Part shown: positions 52,651 to 61,078 of the stretch, one piece after another
How the letters are laid out: every line of letters starts with the position of its first letter
How positions within the stretch are numbered: position 1 is the first letter of the stretch
DNA from: an uncultured Bacteroidales bacterium
GTDB lineage: Bacteria > Bacteroidota > Bacteroidia > Bacteroidales > Paludibacteraceae
NCBI GenBank assembly: GCA_934728255.1
Contig: CAKVEC010000003.1
Span: 248,001-312,000 of the forward strand
Length of the DNA: 64,000 nucleotides
Reading direction: 5' to 3'
Position numbers and translations under genes: made by a program
Notes under the pieces: generated by a model
Told to the model about the DNA's origin: nothing
The model's input: only the letters and a program-made list of their open reading frames with translations
Database searches by the model: none

Positions 52651-55600
52651 TTATAAATCATCATCTCCGGTATGACATTGAGTTCCTTCGTGCTTGTTAT
52701 ACATATTACGGATAGATTGTGCCCTTTCTGTTATGTTGAAACTGGCAAAATCAAAATGGATATCTTTAAAGAAGTGAAGAATATTGGATAACTCTTGAAC
52801 CTTATCTTCGATTTGTAGATTCTGAGTGCTAAACGAGAGCGTTATATTGCTTTGGTTCTGAAGAATATCTTCTTTGCTCATTTCAACAATGTCATTGTTT
52901 GTATAGATTAGAAGATGTGCGTTCTTTTGGAAAATATAGTCCCACTCTTCAGGATTGATTTTGAAAGGTTTATCCTGGTATTTATAACTCTTAAGAACAA
53001 TAAATATCTTATTACCATCTCCATCCTCTATTGTAGATGTACTGAAGTGACATAACCGATCAGCATCATCAAGTTCACCATAATTGCTCTCAAATTTCCA
53101 AATGCCGAATTTCATCTGCTTCAAAAATCTTTGCGCCTCCAATTGTGCTTCTATCTGCTCATTTTTATTGATAGGGTCATCAGTTCCTGCGCCAAACTCT
53201 GTCGAATATCTATAATTCTCTTTCAAACGCTGATTTTCTTCCCTTAAGTGCCGATTCTCTTCTTCTAAATGATTGCGTTCTTCCTCTAAGTTATGATAGT
53301 CTTTGTTTGATATCATAAACAAACGATACCAATCATCTCTAGTAAATGTCTGACTATATTTGCTGACGACATCATTCATTGCATCCTGTATGTCAAGGCG
53401 CTCTGAGACATAAATGTCATTATTGTAGCAAAATGGTTTGTCGTCAAACAAAGTGCAAAATGTATATTCACCATAATATAATTCATACGGAACTCCTTGG
53501 GGACAAACAAAAATACGACGACTCCTTTCGTTTTTCCATTCGGCATATATTTCAGTGCCAGACCATTCTTTGGCATATTTTCTACATAGTTCTACGTTTT
53601 TCCGCTCAAATGAACGATTCGTCTTTTCTAACATTCGTTTTAGTAGTTCAATGCGCAAGCCTCGTTTTTCGTCTTTTTCGGACAATTTCTTTTTCGATAA
53701 GTTTGCTATCCATTGAAAGTTTGAACTATCACAGGAAATATCGCCGTCATATTGAACTCCATTCCAAAAAGCCTCCCTCGTTCGGATGATAACATCATCT
53801 TTTCGCTTTACTCCCAAATTATACAAAAAATCAACTTTTTCAGGAGTATCTGCCCATATTCGAATATCAGATGATAGTATTTCACTCTCTAATAACAAAT
53901 TAGGAATATCAAAATACTTATTTGATATGTTCCAATTAACTATTCCTTGTTTCCTAAACAGGAGTAAATTGCGAGCGATATTATGTGCGTAGCAATAGTC
54001 TAAACATTCAATGATGTGGTTGTTTATACTTTCAACCTGTTCATTTGAAAATGGGGAATAAGTTGTTGTATAATTCCGACTTGTATTCCACAAACATATA
54101 AATACAAATTGTGCGGGCGAGATAGATTTTCCGGTAGTGTTAAGTTCCTGCAAAATCTCTTCTGCTATTCGCCCTTTGTCTAATTCTATCAAATCTATAT
54201 GGACAAATGGAAAACACCTTTCAAATCGTGTTGCTATATAAGTTTTCCGAGAAGGTAGAATTTCAGACAATAATAAATGATATGGTTTATCCTCAATGAC
54301 TATTGTTATATCATCTTTGATAGTATAGTTGCTGACAAGTTCGCCATCAATATATGTTTTCTCCAAAAGAATCTTGGTATTGTGGGTGTCGTTCGCCAAT
54401 TTGTAAACACCATACTCGAAATCTTGTTCTAAATAGATATCTTTGTCTAACTGAATATCAGGAACTTGTTTTAAGTATTCTGCAACGATTTCAGAATTTG
54501 CATTATGCATAATAGGAAGCATTGCTTTCACGGGCAGAGATTTTACCAATTCTTTCCAGAAGGGTTGTGTCCAATCGTTATGATAGTCATTATAAATTTC
54601 AACAACATTATCATTGTTAAAGATGTTGAATTTGTATGAAGTACATAGGAGTTTGTCATAGACATCAGAATCTTGAAGTAATAATTTATCCAATTCTTCG
54701 TTATAATCTTCATCACAGATGGCAAAATTGCAGAGATATGACTTCTCCGTCTTTACCAAAGAATCCAGAGGCGTAACGTTTCCAAGTTTGTTGCGGAATA
54801 TATGCATTGATTGAATAGTAGTTGTGCCTACACCATCGAATTCTAACAATCCTAATACCAAATTCCTTTTTTCCGTAGGGGATAGTTCTGTAAAAGGACA
54901 TTTTGTATTGATTCTATCAAATACCGATTTATCTGTAGGAACATCAATCAAATCAAATAAAGGATGTTTAGATATAACATCTTCTGTACAAGTGAACCCT
55001 AACTTTGATAGTATAGCACGCAATGGAGCAATATGTTCTGTTAATAAGATATATTGAGGACGACTTGTGAGTTCTGCAAGGGTCAGCATCTCAGTTCCGC
55101 ATTTCAAAATAGGTAGTGATGATATCAAACCATCACAATCTTTTCCATTTTTTGCAATCCATTGAAAGAAAGTATCCTGACATTCTTTTTCTGCGGTTCT
55201 TAGCCAATTCTGAATGGACTCATTTTCAACGAGTAGTGAACATACCTTAGGGGCATTAATGATTTCAATTTTATTAAATAATTTATCACCGTTAGTGTCT
55301 TTACTTTGTTCCAGAATCTCTGTATTAATTTGCCTATTGGGAAGTCTTCTTTGAGTATTAAGTATGTACCTAAACAAATCAGAGCCGATAATGTCGGATA
55401 AACCGGATTTGTCAATGATAATATCTTCTTGTTTTGCAAGATGTCCATATTCATCTAATATGAAAGGTACATTTTCTATTGATTCCAAGTAACCCCGATT
55501 GAAATGATGAGATAATTCATCATCAGCCGCAAATAACTGACTTTGAAGCAGATTAAGATATTCGGAATTATTTACAGATGCTGATTCTGAGACCCACTTA

Positions 55601-57906
55601 GGAATACGAGTACCGATTTGATAGAATAGATACCAATTCCATGGATTGTTAGTTTGAACCCCCTCCCTATCCGAAGTTGGAATAAAATCTGCATTGATGT
55701 AAAACCTGAAACAATATGACATCTGGTTCATCGGTAGATACGCAAATAGAGTATTGCCAACGTTTGTGCTTATTGGTTGTATTTGCCCTTTTTGATTCAA
55801 AGGTATGGCATAGGATATTGTTGTCATAGTAGAGGCTGCAATTCTGTTAGGAACTTCCACTTTCTTATGGCTTCCCGTTACAGAATCGAATTGTTCCAAG
55901 ATATCCTCTTTTTCGTCTTGCCCGGGAATTAATTCTTGATTCTTCCTTATGGAAATATGACAGGTTTGAAAAGCATCATCAGAAACAGGGATGTCATCAT
56001 TATTTCTGACATCAAATAGCCTCTTTGTGCTATTGTATGAACTAATAATTTCGGTCTTGCCCTCTCTGTATTCTTTTTGAATAGTTATAATCTGCTTATT
56101 ATGTAATAATTGCACACGCTTAGTGTTTCTCAAAAATAGCAAAAACAGTGGTTCTAATAGTACTTTATTAATTGATTCATCGACTTCTTGAATATCTATT
56201 GGGGATTTCTTGATAGCAATCGCCACATTAGCCGTTTGTCTAAAAGAAGTATTGCGTAATTCTTCTGGAATACTATTCTCCCAAATGGGTAATAATTGCC
56301 ATGGAATATCTTTAACGCCTCCAAATTCTTTTTTGTTATCACGGTATTTTTTCAAGAATATCTCTCTATCCTCCTCTGTCTTGATGTTGTTGACATTAAA
56401 ATAAAATTTATCAAAATTATTATATTCCGCATAAGTACTATCGAAAGAAAAGAATAAGCCTCCTGTCTTGATAAGCACTTTTTGTGTTCCTGTAAATACA
56501 GACTTAAATCCGATACCTTTATAGCCGGTTTTCTTCAAGTTGGCTCTTTTGGTGCTTTTTGCTGCTGAAATAATTGATTCAAAGTCTTCAGCATTAAAGG
56601 AAAGTCCATTGTGAGTAACAATAAGATATTCGTTTGTTATCTCTACATTAAACTTTACACCATCAAGCGCAGAAGAATCGTCTGCATTTTGGAGAAGTTC
56701 AAAGAACATTCTTTTTTTACTAGAATATAAATTTTCTCCGACTTCATCCAAAAGTCGCGCTACACTTTGATTGGTTGCCGGACTTGTGTGCTTGGCATAG
56801 GCTAATTCAACTGCTGCTTTGTAGGGATTATTGGAAATTTCTTTAATTACGCTATGTATGCAAAATATAAAAGGATCACGAGAACGGAATCTATATTGCT
56901 CAGAAGCCAAACCTAAAGTTATTTGGTAGTAGCCATCTGCGTATTGAGTCTGGTCGTTCGGTATCCAAATAGATATGTTTTTCCCTGTGATTGGATCTAC
57001 AAGAAGCCTTCCTCTGTCGTCATTTTCTCCATCAATCACAGCAATGTTTGTCAAAACGGCTTGACTACCTGTATTATTGGCTTTGGCAATAAATTCATTG
57101 GTATGTATTCCCATTAAGTCTAATAATTCAAGAAGTGTTTTTTTATATAAGGATTGGTCATAAATATCGGCACATAACTCTTTAAGACTGAATTCTAAGG
57201 TGTCGGAATTATACAATCCGATGCATTTTGCCTTCAATTGCTCTCCTACAAAAACTTCCTCCTGCATATTCCTGACTTTGTTTACAGATAAATGTTCTTT
57301 TCTAATAACAGCAGGACAATGATTATAGTCTGCAGTTACCAATTTGTGATTGTCATCAAATCCTGTAATCGTAATATAAACAGGCTCTGTTAGTTGTTTT
57401 GATAAAGTCTCGGCAACTCTTTTGAGGCTTAGCAAAATTCTACCTTGTGAGTCAATATCCTTTATCATAACTCTAATCTCTTGACCTTTAGTTACGATAT
57501 CAGAAGGATTAGAGATGCGTCTCCATGACATTTCAGAAATGTGCAACAGTCCGCTTTTGTTATCCGAGAATTTGACAAAAACACCATATTCTACGATGTT
57601 GCTGACGGTGCCAACAACAATCTGACCTATGGTTAGGGCGCGTTGTCTTGTGTATTCCATTTTTGTATCATTATTTTGGGGCGTAGCACTAATAGGAGTT
57701 GTCTCTGATCCTTTATATCCTTGTTCCGCTTCGAGTTTGAGTGCCATGTCCTTATTAAATTCCTTGGCAAGAAGCAGATACAAGTCGTTATCAATGCGGA
57801 CATTGGGGGCTGCATTGATTTCCTTACCCAACGATGCACAGAAGGTTACGGCGGCGGACATACCGATATTGAGTTCCTTGCAGGCTTTTATCAATTTGAT
57901 AGACAT
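52651..57906 (-). CDS. Giant chimeric protein: IF2_N, S1, sacsin-like ATPase and NO VEIN/DUF3883-like domain
   Basis: 1751 residues. Residues 1-61 are an IF2 N-terminal domain matching resident InfB at 55 of 61 positions. A linker (62-85) leads to an S1 RNA-binding domain (about 89-165, GTVSNIVEYGVFVKFSDNKS then GLLHISEMSW). At about 380-480 is a GHKL ATPase of the sacsin/Hsp90-like kind: FFELLQNADD (Asn/Asp box), THNGLSF and TGYKGIGFKSVF. A long middle part (about 500-1530) has no recognised domain. A Glu/Arg coiled coil (about 1538-1566) precedes a C-terminal region (about 1575-1680) like the DUF3883 domain of NO VEIN proteins (WKFESNYGELDDADRLCHFS, then FIVLKSY), possibly a degenerate nuclease fold. 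An internal Met at residue 83 (57660), right before the S1 domain, may be the ancestral start. AT-rich except for the first 60 codons. Confidence 0.82.
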   Translation of the reverse strand: MSIKLIKACKELNIGMSAAVTFCASLGKEINAAPNVRIDNDLYLLLAKEFNKDMALKLEAEQGYKGSETTPISATPQNNDTKMEYTRQRALTIGQIVVGTVSNIVEYGVFVKFSDNKSGLLHISEMSWRRISNPSDIVTKGQEIRVMIKDIDSQGRILLSLKRVAETLSKQLTEPVYITITGFDDNHKLVTADYNHCPAVIRKEHLSVNKVRNMQEEVFVGEQLKAKCIGLYNSDTLEFSLKELCADIYDQSLYKKTLLELLDLMGIHTNEFIAKANNTGSQAVLTNIAVIDGENDDRGRLLVDPITGKNISIWIPNDQTQYADGYYQITLGLASEQYRFRSRDPFIFCIHSVIKEISNNPYKAAVELAYAKHTSPATNQSVARLLDEVGENLYSSKKRMFFELLQNADDSSALDGVKFNVEITNEYLIVTHNGLSFNAEDFESIISAAKSTKRANLKKTGYKGIGFKSVFTGTQKVLIKTGGLFFSFDSTYAEYNNFDKFYFNVNNIKTEEDREIFLKKYRDNKKEFGGVKDIPWQLLPIWENSIPEELRNTSFRQTANVAIAIKKSPIDIQEVDESINKVLLEPLFLLFLRNTKRVQLLHNKQIITIQKEYREGKTEIISSYNSTKRLFDVRNNDDIPVSDDAFQTCHISIRKNQELIPGQDEKEDILEQFDSVTGSHKKVEVPNRIAASTMTTISYAIPLNQKGQIQPISTNVGNTLFAYLPMNQMSYCFRFYINADFIPTSDREGVQTNNPWNWYLFYQIGTRIPKWVSESASVNNSEYLNLLQSQLFAADDELSHHFNRGYLESIENVPFILDEYGHLAKQEDIIIDKSGLSDIIGSDLFRYILNTQRRLPNRQINTEILEQSKDTNGDKLFNKIEIINAPKVCSLLVENESIQNWLRTAEKECQDTFFQWIAKNGKDCDGLISSLPILKCGTEMLTLAELTSRPQYILLTEHIAPLRAILSKLGFTCTEDVISKHPLFDLIDVPTDKSVFDRINTKCPFTELSPTEKRNLVLGLLEFDGVGTTTIQSMHIFRNKLGNVTPLDSLVKTEKSYLCNFAICDEDYNEELDKLLLQDSDVYDKLLCTSYKFNIFNNDNVVEIYNDYHNDWTQPFWKELVKSLPVKAMLPIMHNANSEIVAEYLKQVPDIQLDKDIYLEQDFEYGVYKLANDTHNTKILLEKTYIDGELVSNYTIKDDITIVIEDKPYHLLLSEILPSRKTYIATRFERCFPFVHIDLIELDKGRIAEEILQELNTTGKSISPAQFVFICLWNTSRNYTTTYSPFSNEQVESINNHIIECLDYCYAHNIARNLLLFRKQGIVNWNISNKYFDIPNLLLESEILSSDIRIWADTPEKVDFLYNLGVKRKDDVIIRTREAFWNGVQYDGDISCDSSNFQWIANLSKKKLSEKDEKRGLRIELLKRMLEKTNRSFERKNVELCRKYAKEWSGTEIYAEWKNERSRRIFVCPQGVPYELYYGEYTFCTLFDDKPFCYNNDIYVSERLDIQDAMNDVVSKYSQTFTRDDWYRLFMISNKDYHNLEEERNHLEEENRHLREENQRLKENYRYSTEFGAGTDDPINKNEQIEAQLEAQRFLKQMKFGIWKFESNYGELDDADRLCHFSTSTIEDGDGNKIFIVLKSYKYQDKPFKINPEEWDYIFQKNAHLLIYTNNDIVEMSKEDILQNQSNITLSFSTQNLQIEDKVQELSNILHFFKDIHFDFASFNITERAQSIRNMYNKHEGTQCHTGDDDL
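57721..57906 (-). other. Segment homologous to the 5' end of infB
   Basis: By hand alignment 161 of 183 bases match infB positions 46663-46845. Codons 11-24 differ by a single base. The segment is richer in G+C than the rest of the gene and uses host-like codons. Homology stops at codon 61-62 in both genes. Confidence 0.9.
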
Positions 57907-58152
57907 AAAAATAAGTAGTTTAAGAATGGATTATTGTTTTGATGCGTCTTTGATATAAAAATTCTTTTTCCCTTCTCCCATAGTTTTTATATTTGTTGGA
58001 TAATTTGGGGCAGTTTGGGATGCTTTCTGGCTTTGTATTAAGGTAAATCTTATGGGAAAGTTATTATGTCCTATAAACAGAAAGACTGATTCTTTTCTGC
58101 GGCAAAGTTACAACTAAATTTTAATATATGCAAGTGTAATCTAATAGGCATA
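57907..58152. other. Leader and spacer between the island operon and groEL
   Basis: AT-rich, no gene. Holds the island promoter; no attachment site or direct repeat marking an insertion was found. Confidence 0.6.
58103..58134 (-). promoter_or_regulatory. Promoter of the two-gene island operon
   Basis: On the minus strand CTTG, 20 bases, TAACTTTG (-7 box 58103-58110). Leaves a leader of about 190 bases before the ATG at 57906, in which no further gene is seen. Confidence 0.55.
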
Positions 58153-58192
58153 TAAACAAAAACAGAGTGCACTACTATTGTAGCACACTCTG
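58153..58192 (-). terminator. Terminator of groESL
   Basis: CAGAGTG ... CACTCTG hairpin (58163-58191) followed on the minus strand by a T-rich run. Confidence 0.75.
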
Positions 58193-58217
58193 CTAATAAA
58201 TTATGCTTCCTGCATTT

Positions 58218-59849
58218 TTACATCATTCCACCCATACCGGGGTTGGGCATTGCGGCGGGAGCGGGGTTCTCCTCTTTCTTGTCCACTATCACGCACTCGG
58301 TAGTAAGGAACATTCCGGCGATAGAAGCGGCGTTCTCCAGAGCCACACGGGTAACCTTTGCGGGGTCAACCACACCGGCAGCCAACAGGTGCTCATAAGT
58401 GTCTTTGCGGGCATTGTAACCGAAATCGCCTTCGCCCGAACGAACCTTGTCCACAACCACTGCGCCCTCTTTGCCTGCGTTGGTAACAATCTGACGCAAT
58501 GGCTCCTCGATAGCACGGCGGACAATCTCGATACCTGTCTGCTCGTCTTCGTTGTCGCCTTTGAGCGTATCCAAAGCCTTCTGGGCGCGGATATATGCCA
58601 CACCGCCACCGGCTACGATACCTTCTTCGATAGCCGCACGCGTTGCGCTCAGCGCATCGTCCACACGGTCTTTCTTCTCTTTCATCTCCACTTCGCTGGC
58701 TGCACCTACGTTCAGTTGTGCTACCCCGCCTGCGAGTTTGGCGAGACGCTCCTGGAGTTTCTCTTTGTCGTAGGTCGATTTGGTAGCCGCAATCTGTGCC
58801 TTGATTTGTGCAACACGGTTGGCAATAGCCTCTTTGTCGCCCGCACCGTTCACAATCGTGGTGTTGTCTTTGTTTACGGTAATGCTTTCTGCCGTACCCA
58901 GCATATCAATGGTAGCACTTTCCAGTTTGATACCTTTCTCCTCGCTGATGACGGTACCACCTGTCAGGATAGCGATGTCTTCCAGCATCTCTTTTCTGCG
59001 GTCGCCGAAACCCGGAGCCTTAACGGCACAAATCTTCAGTTGCGCACGCAAACGGTTGACAACCAATGTGGTCAGTGCCTCGCTATCTACATCCTCTGCA
59101 ATAATGAGCAACGGACGGCCGCTCTGTACTGCGGGCTCCAATACCGGCAGCAACTCCTTCAGGTTGGAAATCTTCTTGTCGTAAATCAGAATATACGGCT
59201 TGTCCATCTCTACCTCCATCGTCTCGGTGTTGGTTACGAAATACGGACTGATATAGCCGCGGTCGAACTGCATACCTTGTACCACATCAATCGTGGTGTC
59301 CATACCTTTGGCTTCACCGATGGTGATCACACCGTCTTTGCTTACTTTGCGCATAGCGTCGGCAATCAGTTTGCCGATCTCGGCATCGTTGTTGGCGGAT
59401 ATGGTAGCCACCTGCTCAATCTTGTCGAAATCGTTGCCTACCACCTCGCTTTGCTTCTTGATTTCAGCCACTACAGTGCTGACAGCCTTGTCAATACCGC
59501 GCTTCAAATCCATCGGGTTAGCACCGGCGGTTACGTTTTTCAGTCCTACGCCTACGATGGCTTGTGCCAGTACGGTTGCCGTCGTTGTACCGTCGCCTGC
59601 CTGGTCGCCGGTCTTCGATGCTACCTCTTTCACTAATTGTGCACCCAGATTCTCTGCTGCGTCAGCCAACTCAATCTCTTTGGCTACCGTTACGCCGTCT
59701 TTCGTGATGTGCGGAGCGCCGTATTTCTTGTCAATGATGACGTTGCGTCCCTTCGGACCGAGCGTTACTTTTACTGCATTAGCCAACTGGTCAACGCCTT
59801 TTTTCAGAGCCTCACGAGCCTCTGTATTATATGTGATTTCCTTTGCCAT
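58218..59849 (-). CDS. groL: Chaperonin GroEL (Hsp60)
   Basis: 543 residues. Clear GroEL features: N-terminal AKEITYNTEAREALKKGVDQ, the ATP site VTLGPKGRNV and GDGTTTATVLAQAI, the apical-domain AEDVDSEALTTLVVN, and the flexible Gly/Met tail ending GMGGMM. It refolds proteins in the cytosol with GroES, encoded just upstream. The 33-base gap to groES contains a TTAATTG tandem repeat. Its terminator separates it from the AT-rich island. Confidence 0.98.
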   Translation of the reverse strand: MAKEITYNTEAREALKKGVDQLANAVKVTLGPKGRNVIIDKKYGAPHITKDGVTVAKEIELADAAENLGAQLVKEVASKTGDQAGDGTTTATVLAQAIVGVGLKNVTAGANPMDLKRGIDKAVSTVVAEIKKQSEVVGNDFDKIEQVATISANNDAEIGKLIADAMRKVSKDGVITIGEAKGMDTTIDVVQGMQFDRGYISPYFVTNTETMEVEMDKPYILIYDKKISNLKELLPVLEPAVQSGRPLLIIAEDVDSEALTTLVVNRLRAQLKICAVKAPGFGDRRKEMLEDIAILTGGTVISEEKGIKLESATIDMLGTAESITVNKDNTTIVNGAGDKEAIANRVAQIKAQIAATKSTYDKEKLQERLAKLAGGVAQLNVGAASEVEMKEKKDRVDDALSATRAAIEEGIVAGGGVAYIRAQKALDTLKGDNEDEQTGIEIVRRAIEEPLRQIVTNAGKEGAVVVDKVRSGEGDFGYNARKDTYEHLLAAGVVDPAKVTRVALENAASIAGMFLTTECVIVDKKEENPAPAAMPNPGMGGMM

Positions 59850-59882
59850 AGTTATTGCATATTAATTGTTAATTATTAATTG

Positions 59883-60158
59883 TTAATTGAGTACGGCGAG
59901 TACATCGCTCTGACGCATAATCAGATATTTCTCGCCCTCATATTCGAGTTCCGTACCGGCATATTTGCCATACAGCACTTGGTCTCCGGCTTTGAGCACC
60001 ATCTCCTCGTCTTTGGTACCTTTGCCTACTGCCAAAACCTCTCCGCGAAGAGGCTTCTCTTTTGCGCTGTCAGGAATGATAATACCGCCAACGGTCTTCT
60101 CTTCTGCTGCCACGGGTCTTACCAACACGCGGTCTGCTAATGGTTGAATCTTACTCAT
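59883..60158 (-). CDS. groS: Co-chaperonin GroES (Hsp10)
   Basis: 91 residues from the ATG at 60158, which gives the standard start SKIQPLADRVLVRPV; the frame is open upstream to 60236 but that part is not conserved sequence. The mobile loop EEKTVGGIIIPDSAKEKP and the ending YLIMRQSDVLAVLN are typical. It caps the GroEL ring. Confidence 0.98.
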   Translation of the reverse strand: MSKIQPLADRVLVRPVAAEEKTVGGIIIPDSAKEKPLRGEVLAVGKGTKDEEMVLKAGDQVLYGKYAGTELEYEGEKYLIMRQSDVLAVLN

Positions 60159-60268
60159 GATATTTGCGTTTTTAATAATTTGTACATTTTGTGCATTATG
60201 CATTGTCAAAAGTGCGGGCTTCGGTCGGCTTTCCATACCCTGCCTTCCTACGCCCCCGCTCTTCCTTT

Positions 60269-60287
60269 CTCAAACTCTGTGCCAAAA
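60269..60287 (-). promoter_or_regulatory. Sigma-54-like element upstream of groES
   Basis: On the minus strand TTTTGGCACAGAGTTTGAG: the -24 box is perfect and the spacing right, but -12 is GA, not GC. It shares TTGGCACANAGTTTG with the moxR promoter and lies at a similar distance (about 110 bases) from the start codon. Confidence 0.45.
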
Positions 60288-60317
60288 GCCGTTTGGCATC
60301 TTTTGCAGTATCTCAAC
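60281..60317. promoter_or_regulatory. TTTGGCA-containing inverted repeats upstream of groES
   Basis: GCCAAAAGCCGTTTGGC (60281-60297) is an inverted repeat, and a second TTTGGCA lies at about 60323-60329 in CTGACAGTTTGGCAG. A possible heat-shock operator; no known binding protein can be assigned. Confidence 0.3.
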
Positions 60318-60400
60318 TGACAGTTTGGCAGATAATACCCCTGCAATTATTACAGGACTATGCAGAAAATATACATAATATGCAATTCTCGTACCTCTAT

Positions 60401-60445
60401 ATACCAATTACGTAGAAAAGACGTAGAAAGGACGTAGAAAGAATT
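60401..60445. repeat. 45-bp dispersed repeat, copy 2
   Basis: 44 of 45 bases equal to 21649-21693. Confidence 0.9.
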
Positions 60446-60648
60446 GGAGTTTATAAGGGGTTTAAGCCCATTTTTTATGCATAATATTCATTTTTTTTAT
60501 GCAAAGTTTCTTCGTTGTCAGGTATCATACAAAGGCGTACCGTATATGGCAAGATTGGCAGATTTCTGAAATTTTATGCATTGTCCGGAGCATATGGCTA
60601 TCTTTCTCTCTCTAATTTCTTGATTTATATAGAAAAACACGATTTTCA

Positions 60649-60680
60649 TTTGGAAATATCAAAAAAAAGTTGTACCTTTG
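60649..60680 (+). promoter_or_regulatory. Promoter upstream of tRNA-Arg
   Basis: TTTG (60649-60652), 20 bases, TACCTTTG (60673-60680). Predicted start near 60687, nearly 190 bases before the tRNA. Confidence 0.65.
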
Positions 60681-60690
60681 CGCACTTTTT

Positions 60691-60725
60691 GCCCGGTTAG
60701 ACTTGTTCAAATACTCTAAACGGGC
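60691..60725 (+). promoter_or_regulatory. Hairpin at the start of the tRNA-Arg transcript
   Basis: GCCCGGTTAGA pairs with TCTAAACGGGC. Lies directly after the predicted transcript start. Confidence 0.5.
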
Positions 60726-60776
60726 AGAACGTGTGCAAACGAGTTGGTTAGGTAGTACACTATGTGGTTGCACTAA

Positions 60777-60809
60777 TCAAAATGACAAAATCCCATTTTG
60801 TCATTTTGA
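60777..60809. repeat. Perfect 15-bp inverted repeat
   Basis: TCAAAATGACAAAAT and its exact complement around CCC. It can form on both strands. Confidence 0.8.
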
Positions 60810-60831
60810 AGAGGAGGAGTTGCGGAGCGCT

Positions 60832-60856
60832 AAAACTCGCAGAGCGAGTTTTCTTT
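60832..60856 (+). terminator. Hairpin with T-run before tRNA-Arg
   Basis: AAAACTCGC (60832-60840), AGA, GCGAGTTTT (60844-60852), then CTTTT. Shaped like a terminator, yet it lies between the promoter and the tRNA, so it could instead end a short leader RNA or be a processing signal. Confidence 0.5.
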
Positions 60857-60878
60857 TGCGTAGCACACTCCGACGACA

Positions 60879-60952
60879 GGTCCGGTAGCTCAGTTGGATA
60901 GAGCAACAGCCTTCTAAGCTGTGGGTCTCGGGTTCGAATCCCGACCGGATCA
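60879..60952 (+). tRNA. tRNA-Arg (anticodon TCT)
   Basis: 74 bases. Acceptor GGTCCGG pairs with CCGGATC (one G-U), D arm with TAGCTCAGTTGGATAGAGC, anticodon stem ACAGC/GCTGT with loop CTTCTAA, T arm GGGTTCGAATCCC. No encoded CCA. Reads AGA codons. Confidence 0.96.
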
Positions 60953-61078
60953 CCTAATTTATTCAAAAACGGTGGAATACCGCTGAAAAGATGACGGCAT
61001 GGTCTTTCTTGGACTGTTGTTGTCGTCTTTGTACCACGCTTTTTGCGTAGGATGGCGGTGGCTAAACCGAAATAAACT

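Larger units (their letters stand above)
60159..60878. other. Intergenic region between groES and tRNA-Arg
   Basis: No gene seen. In order: groES control region, 45-bp repeat, AT-rich stretch with TATGCA motifs, a promoter (60649-60680) and three hairpins leading up to the tRNA gene. Confidence 0.7.

Noticed and set aside
58203..59636. 477-residue open frame antisense to groEL
   Set aside because: GroEL is certain on the other strand; the frame is a composition artefact.
60760..60966. Minus-strand reading frame of 68 residues over the tRNA
   Set aside because: It is the antisense of tRNA-Arg and its hairpins; the TRDPQLRRLLLYPTELP sequence is a well-known false protein produced by tRNA genes.
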